This document shows, one piece after another, positions 59,948-64,000 of a stretch of DNA of 64,000 nt (the first letter of the stretch is position 1; each line of letters begins with the position of its first letter). The stretch comes from Arenibaculum pallidiluteum (GTDB lineage: Bacteria > Pseudomonadota > Alphaproteobacteria > Azospirillales > Azospirillaceae). The stretch is from NCBI RefSeq assembly GCF_017355985.1, contig NZ_JAFIQU010000001.1:620001-684000 (forward strand), given 5' to 3'. A model generated the notes under the pieces. That model worked only from the letters and a program-made list of their open reading frames with translations. It searched no databases and was not told the DNA's origin. Both the position numbers and the translations under genes were made by a program.

Positions 59948-60691
59948 ATGAAGACGATTCTGATCACCGGGGCGAGCCGCGGCATCGGCAAGGCCGCCGC
60001 AATCCTCGCCGGCCAACGCGGCTGGTCGGTCGGCGTGAACTATGTCGGCAACGCCGAGGCCGCCACCGACACGGTCTCCGCGGTCGAAGCTGCCGGCGGA
60101 CGCGCGGCGGCGTTCAAGGGCGACGTGGCAATCGAGGAGGAGGTGATCTCCGTCTTTGATGCGGCGACCGAACGCCTGGGACCGTTGGACGGCGTCGTGG
60201 TGAACGCGGGCATCGTCGCGCCGCCGATGCGGCTGATGGACATGGACGGCGCGCGGCTGCGCCGCATGTTCGAGGTGAACGTGCTCGGCGCCTATCTTTG
60301 CGCGCGCGAGGCGGCGCGGCGGCTTGCACGCAGCCGGGGCGGCCGGGGCGGATCGATCGTCCTGATCGGTTCGATCGCGGCGACGCTCGGCTCGCCCAAC
60401 GAATACGTCGACTATGCAGGCTCCAAGGGCGCCATCGACGCGCTGACCCGCGGCCTGTCGCGGGAAATGGGCCCGGAAGGCGTGCGCGTGAACGCGGTAC
60501 GCCCCGGGCTGATCGAGACCGACATTCATGCCAGCGGCGGGCAGCCGGACCGTGCCTGGCGGCTTGGAACCGGCACGCCGCTCGGCCGCCCGGGCCGCCC
60601 GGAGGAGGTGGCCGAGGCGATCATCTGGCTTCTCAGCGACGCCGCCTCCTACGCCAACGGCGCGCTCATCGACATCTCCGGCGGCCGCTGA
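59948..60691 (+). CDS. short-chain dehydrogenase/reductase
   Basis: A 247-residue SDR of the classical type with cofactor motif ILITGASRGIGKAAA, NAG motif VVNAGIVAPP and catalytic YAGSKGAIDAL (Tyr-x3-Lys). The segment VNYVGNAEAATDTVSAVEAAGG after beta-2 suggests NADP(H) use, like glucose-1-dehydrogenase-type enzymes. It lies between solA and the AEC transporter gene, most likely in one operon with solA. The substrate is unknown. Confidence 0.88.
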   Translation: MKTILITGASRGIGKAAAILAGQRGWSVGVNYVGNAEAATDTVSAVEAAGGRAAAFKGDVAIEEEVISVFDAATERLGPLDGVVVNAGIVAPPMRLMDMDGARLRRMFEVNVLGAYLCAREAARRLARSRGGRGGSIVLIGSIAATLGSPNEYVDYAGSKGAIDALTRGLSREMGPEGVRVNAVRPGLIETDIHASGGQPDRAWRLGTGTPLGRPGRPEEVAEAIIWLLSDAASYANGALIDISGGR

Positions 60692-60775
60692 GCCCCCGCG
60701 CCCCCGGGCCGGCTGCCCGCCGCGGCGCCGGCCTTCCCTTGCACGAGGCCCCTGCGCTTGACGGCGTCCGTTCCC

Positions 60776-61654
60776 ATGTCCGCCATCGCTGCGGTGATGG
60801 CCCCGGTCTTCATCGTGGCCGCGCTCGGCTTCGGCTGGACCCGCGCGCGCCTGCCTTTCGATCGGGCGTTCGTGACGACCTTTGTGGTCAATGTCGCGAC
60901 ACCCTGCCTGGTCTTCTCGACCCTGACACGCCTTCGGGCCGAGGCCAGCGACGTCACGGCCCTGGCGCTCGCCGCCGCCACCGCGGTGCTCCTGGCCGGC
61001 GGCTCGGGCGCCCTGGCCATGCTGGCGCTGCGGCTGCCCCTGCGCCCCTATGTGCCCGCCTTCGCCTTCCCCAATGCCGGCAACATGGGCATACCCATCT
61101 GCCTCTTCGCGTTCGGGGAGACCGGCATAGGCTACGCGGTCGTGTTCTTCACCGTGCTCGCGGTCTTCCAGTTCACGCTCGGGCCCGCCATCGCGGCCGG
61201 GCGCGCCGACCTGCGCCAGCTCCTGAGCACGCCGCTGGTGCCCGTGGTGATCGTGGCCCTTGCGGTGCGTGCGACCGGGCTTCCCCTCCCCGCCTGGCTC
61301 ACCAACACCACAGGGCTTCTCGGCAACTGCGCAGTGCCGCTGATGCTGGTCTCGCTGGGCGTGGCGCTCGCCGGGCTGCGGCTGAAGGGGACCGTGCGGG
61401 CCCTGGCCCTTTCGGCACTGCGGCTGGCGACCGGCGCCGCGGCCGGCTGGGCCGCAGCAACGGCCTTCGGTCTTGAGGGAACCATGCGCAGCGTGGTGAT
61501 CCTACAGAGCGCCATGCCCGTGGCGGTTTTCAACTATCTCTGGGCCGCGAAGTTCGACAACGCGCCGGAGGACGTCGCGAGCATGGTGATCGCCTCCACC
61601 GTCCTTGCAATGCTCCTGCTGCCCGTGCTCCTGGTCTTCCTCGCTCCTGGCTGA
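60776..61654 (+). CDS. AEC family transporter (auxin efflux carrier-like)
   Basis: A 292-residue membrane protein with about ten helices from the AEC/bile-acid-sodium-symporter-like superfamily. Characteristic pieces are VVNVATPCLVFSTLTRL, FAFPNAGNMGIPICLFAFGE in the fourth helix region, and the C-terminal half containing AMPVAVFNYLWAAKFDN. Bacterial members move small organic acids such as malate. The ATG chosen opens the first helix; a TTG six codons upstream is possible, and neither has a clear ribosome site. It follows the SDR gene after 84 bp and may export or import a product of the SolA pathway. Confidence 0.85.
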   Translation: MSAIAAVMAPVFIVAALGFGWTRARLPFDRAFVTTFVVNVATPCLVFSTLTRLRAEASDVTALALAAATAVLLAGGSGALAMLALRLPLRPYVPAFAFPNAGNMGIPICLFAFGETGIGYAVVFFTVLAVFQFTLGPAIAAGRADLRQLLSTPLVPVVIVALAVRATGLPLPAWLTNTTGLLGNCAVPLMLVSLGVALAGLRLKGTVRALALSALRLATGAAAGWAAATAFGLEGTMRSVVILQSAMPVAVFNYLWAAKFDNAPEDVASMVIASTVLAMLLLPVLLVFLAPG

Positions 61655-61810
61655 AGCCTGAGCTGACCGCGGGGTGGGCTCGATCGGCCCACACCACGCC
61701 GCACCGCGTATCTCCTGGCAGAGCCCGGCAGCTTCGCACGGCGCTTCTCGCCCGCCAGCAGCCTGGCAAGCCTCGTCGATCTCCTCGGCCAGTCCGACCT
61801 GCCCGTCCAC

Positions 61811-62389
61811 GTGGCCATCAGCCTCCGCCGCGTTCTCGTCGGGCTGGCGATCGCACTCGCGGTCGGGGTTCCGGTGGGCATCGCTGTGGGCCTGATCGGT
61901 GCGCTGAACGCCGCCACCTCACCGGCCTTCCAGTTCCTGCGGATGATCTCGCCGCTCTCCTGGATGCCGATCGCCGTGATGGCCTTCGGCGTCGGCGACC
62001 GGCCGATCTACTTCCTGCTGGCCTTCGCCGCGGTCTGGCCGATCCTGCTGAACACGGCCGAGGGAGTCCGGCGCCTGGAGCCGAGCTGGCTGGCCCTCGC
62101 CACGAGCCGGGCCGCAACTCGCTGGGAGATGCTGCGCCACGTGATCCTGCCCGGGGTGCTCGGGCATGCCCTCGTCGGGCTGCGGCTGGCCATCGGCGTC
62201 GTGTGGGTCGTGCTGGTGCCGTGCGAGATGCTCGGCGTCTCGGCCGGCCTCGGCTACTTCATCCTCGATACGCGAGACCGACCGGCCTGTTCCGAACTGA
62301 TGGCCATGGTCATCGTCATCGGCCTGCTCGGCTTCCTCCTGGACGCCGCGGCCCGCTGGCTGTACCGGCTGGCCTTTCCTGGATCCTGA
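61811..62389 (+). pseudogene. truncated ABC transporter permease (SsuC/TauC type), orphan
   Basis: The 192-residue product from a GTG matches the last two thirds of a nitrate/sulfonate/taurine-type ABC permease: SLRRVLVGLAIALAVGVPVG, then RMISPLSWMPIAVMAFGVGD and the EAA-like loop ATSRAATRWEMLRHVILPGV. Permeases of this class usually have about 250-280 residues. The in-frame sequence upstream (back to a TGA at 61664) still encodes a family-like stretch, SPASSLASLVDLLGQSD, but there is no start codon and the first membrane helix is missing. No binding protein or ATPase gene adjoins it. It looks like the remnant of a transporter operon, though a short functional product cannot be excluded. Confidence 0.6.
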
Positions 62390-62404
62390 TCTCCAGCCCT
62401 GGCC

Positions 62405-62449
62405 GCCGGATCCGATCCCTGCGCCGCCGGCGCAGGGATCGGATCCGGC
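62405..62449. terminator. perfect 21-bp stem hairpin
   Basis: Left arm and right arm are exact complements over 21 bp (the inner part reads GGATCCGATCCCTGCG with its complement), around a 3-nt loop. It lies 15 bp after the truncated permease frame and 35 bp before the convergent small gene. There is no T-tract, but the position fits a bidirectional terminator. Confidence 0.6.
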
Positions 62450-62483
62450 CAGCGCCCGCACCAAACCTCAGTGATGCCGCACC

Positions 62484-62684
62484 TCAGTGATGCTGCGGGC
62501 GCGCCTGCTCGGTCGCGAGGCGCCGGACCGCGCGCTGAGCCTGCTCGACGCGGCGGAAGAACCGGCCGTCGAGCTCGCGGAAGGCATGGTCCGCCACAAA
62601 GAAGGTGTAGCCGCCGCGCTGAGCGACGACGATCCCGGCCGCGCGGCCCTGGACCTCGATGGCGTAGGCATTGGAATCGTGCAT
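62484..62684 (-). CDS. small hypothetical protein
   Basis: A 66-residue protein with a mixed alpha/beta pattern: two predicted strands (AIEVQGRAAGIVVAQ and GGYTFFVADHAFREL) and a charged C-terminal helix rich in Arg, Gln and Ala, ending in histidines. AGGGG stands seven bases before the ATG. Proteins of this type recur in alphaproteobacteria without a known role. It lies between the truncated permease and the long intergenic stretch. Confidence 0.6.
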   Translation of the reverse strand: MHDSNAYAIEVQGRAAGIVVAQRGGYTFFVADHAFRELDGRFFRRVEQAQRAVRRLATEQARPQHH

Positions 62685-63217
62685 CTCATACCCCTGCGAA
62701 GGGCGCCGCGCGGGCGTCCTTCATTGTATGGAGGGCGTGGAGACCGGTCGCGACGGCCGGTTCAGACGGGACCTCTGACCACAGCGGTCAGTGACAGGAC
62801 CCGGGACACATCCAGGGGGTGGCGATGCAGGCTTGGGGAAAGAGGGCGCGCGGCCGGTCGGCCGGCGCAATGGTTTTGGACGTCATCCGGTCTCTCCAAG
62901 GTTCCACGACCGGTGATCGTGGCGCTTAGCGTTTGGTGTCGCGGCGCAAGCAGGGGCCGAAAATTCCCGCGGCGACCTTCGTCGCAAGGCGGATCGTCAA
63001 ACAACCTCGCCAACGAGTCAATATTCAAGATTTAACATACCTGTCGCGTTGTCGGTATAACCAACATCCATGCGTCCACCATGGGAGCCGCCCTGCATCC
63101 GCGTCGTGCCCGCGGCACTTGCGCCGTGCGTGAAATCCCGGAAGCTTCGTGCCCGTAGCCTCGGTCCGGGGCACGGGGAGCTGCCATTCAGCCGCCCCGC
63201 CAGAAAGGAGAGCCTGC
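62685..63217. other. long intergenic stretch
   Basis: About 530 bp without a supported gene, separating the small hypothetical gene (reverse) from the 2-hydroxyacid dehydrogenase (forward), so it holds two divergent promoters. An A+T-richer patch around 63005-63070 (for example GTCAATATTCAAGATTTAAC) is the best promoter candidate. I found no RNA gene, repeat or mobile remnant in it. Confidence 0.5.
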
Positions 63218-64000
63218 GTGAAGGACGTCGAAATACTCCTGGGCGGTCCCATGCCGCCGCTCGTCATGGACGGGGTGGCCACGAGCTTCACCGCGCACCG
63301 CCCTTGGGAGGCAGCCGACCCCGCGGCCTATCTGGCCGGGATCGGCCCGCGCATCCGCGGTCTCGCCACCAGCAGCTCCCATGGCCGCATCGACGACGCC
63401 TATCTCGCGCACCTGCCGCGCCTCGAAATCATCGCCAGCTACGGGGTCGGGTACGATTCCATAGACGTTGCGGCGGCGGCCCGCCGCGGCATCGTGGTGA
63501 CCAACACGCCGGACGTCCTGACCGACGAGGTCGCCGACCTCGCCCTCGGCCTGCTGCTGGCGACCGTGCGGCAGCTCCCTCAGGCCGACCGCTTCCTGCG
63601 CAGCGGCCGCTGGCTCGAGAAGTCCTTCCCGCTCACGGCGACGCTGCGCGAGCGCAAGGTCGGCATTCTCGGCCTCGGCCGGATCGGCAAGGCTATCGCG
63701 AGGCGCTGCGAGGCGTTCGGGCTTCCAATCGCCTATCACGGCCGTCATCGGCAGGACGACCTGCCCTATGCCTTTTACGGCACGCCGGCCGAGCTGGCCG
63801 CGGCGGTCGACGTGCTGATGGTCGTCACGCCCGGCGGCACGGGCACGCGGCACCTCGTCGATGCCTCGGTCCTGCAGGCGCTGGGGCCCACCGGCATCCT
63901 GATCAACGTCTCGCGCGGCAGCGTCGTGGACGAGGCGGCGCTGATCCGCGCCCTGCGCGACGGGACCATCCTGAGCGCCGGGCTGGACGTCTTCGAGGAC
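63218..64000 (+). CDS. D-isomer-specific 2-hydroxyacid dehydrogenase, cut by window end
   Basis: The 261 residues visible are the first five sixths of a D-2-hydroxyacid dehydrogenase (glyoxylate/hydroxypyruvate reductase-like; family length about 310-320). The N-terminal catalytic half contains EIIASYGVGYDSIDVAAA; the nucleotide-binding motif is VGILGLGRIGKAIARR; the substrate arginine is in NVSRGSVVDE, and the frame is still open at GLDVFED. The catalytic histidine lies beyond the window. The GTG start is preceded by GAAAGGAG with good spacing. It is not closely similar to the other D-2-hydroxyacid dehydrogenase in this window. Confidence 0.9.
   Translation, partial: MKDVEILLGGPMPPLVMDGVATSFTAHRPWEAADPAAYLAGIGPRIRGLATSSSHGRIDDAYLAHLPRLEIIASYGVGYDSIDVAAAARRGIVVTNTPDVLTDEVADLALGLLLATVRQLPQADRFLRSGRWLEKSFPLTATLRERKVGILGLGRIGKAIARRCEAFGLPIAYHGRHRQDDLPYAFYGTPAELAAAVDVLMVVTPGGTGTRHLVDASVLQALGPTGILINVSRGSVVDEAALIRALRDGTILSAGLDVFED

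Noticed and set aside
62685-63217. Possible tRNA or small RNA in the long intergenic stretch
   Set aside because: No cloverleaf, terminator with T-tract or repeated structure could be drawn.

Overview
The window is very G+C-rich, almost completely filled with genes, and uses ATG, GTG and TTG starts behind clear Shine-Dalgarno sequences. Its mix of orphan solute-binding proteins, TRAP and FecCD-type importers, several chemoreceptors, RTX calcium-binding proteins, a SlyX protein and Tat-type leaders points to a free-living, motile, heterotrophic alphaproteobacterium (Rhodospirillales or Rhizobiales type). This placement is inferred from gene content; no rRNA or marker gene fixes it. I saw no tRNA, rRNA, insertion sequence, prophage or CRISPR array.

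Left part (1-17.8 kb): a translationally coupled five-gene operon (PIG-L deacetylase, family-4 glycosyltransferase, two GNAT-type acetyltransferases and an unrecognised DxD-containing protein) looks like a machine for making or decorating an amino-sugar glycoconjugate. It is followed by an arginase-family protein, a DsbA-like thioredoxin, a quinone-oxidoreductase-like dehydrogenase, a chemoreceptor, an epoxide hydrolase, an orphan branched-chain amino acid binding protein, a coupled sulfotransferase/class IV aminotransferase pair, small proteins, a phosphodiester-glycosidase-like protein, SlyX, a second-copy-like ribosome recycling factor, an orphan TRAP binding protein and a PAS protein.

Middle part (17.8-37.4 kb): a serine hydrolase; an XRE-cupin regulator with an acetyltransferase; then a divergent run of an NMT1/SsuA-type ABC importer, a threonine-synthase-like PLP enzyme and an Ldh2-type dehydrogenase, facing a D-2-hydroxyacid dehydrogenase and followed by a 3-hydroxyisobutyrate-dehydrogenase-like enzyme. 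This reads as an import and catabolism island for an amino or hydroxy acid, perhaps a sulfonate. Next come an aldo-keto reductase/MFS pair divergent from a LysR regulator, VOC and SRPBCC proteins, and two RTX proteins separated by an MFS transporter.

Molybdate/tungstate part (37.6-44.5 kb): a FecBCD-type importer operon runs divergently from tupBCA. Next to tupA lie a truncated molbindin on the opposite strand and an HTH plus PBP-like regulator. An approximately 80-nt element occurs twice in the same orientation, once in the FecB-type leader and once beyond the end of that operon. A 14-bp palindromic motif is shared by both copies and by the tupB leader, so a common regulator is plausible.

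Right part (44.5-64 kb): a cation diffusion facilitator with a long inverted repeat in its leader, short-chain dehydrogenases, an MFS transporter, another orphan branched-chain binding protein, an inositol-monophosphatase-like enzyme overlapping a lipid kinase, a Tat-exported beta-carbonic anhydrase, a GH13 glucosidase, a soluble chemoreceptor-like protein with reversed domain order, a classical chemoreceptor, a SolA-type amine oxidase with an SDR and an AEC transporter, a truncated orphan ABC permease, and a 2-hydroxyacid dehydrogenase cut by the window end.
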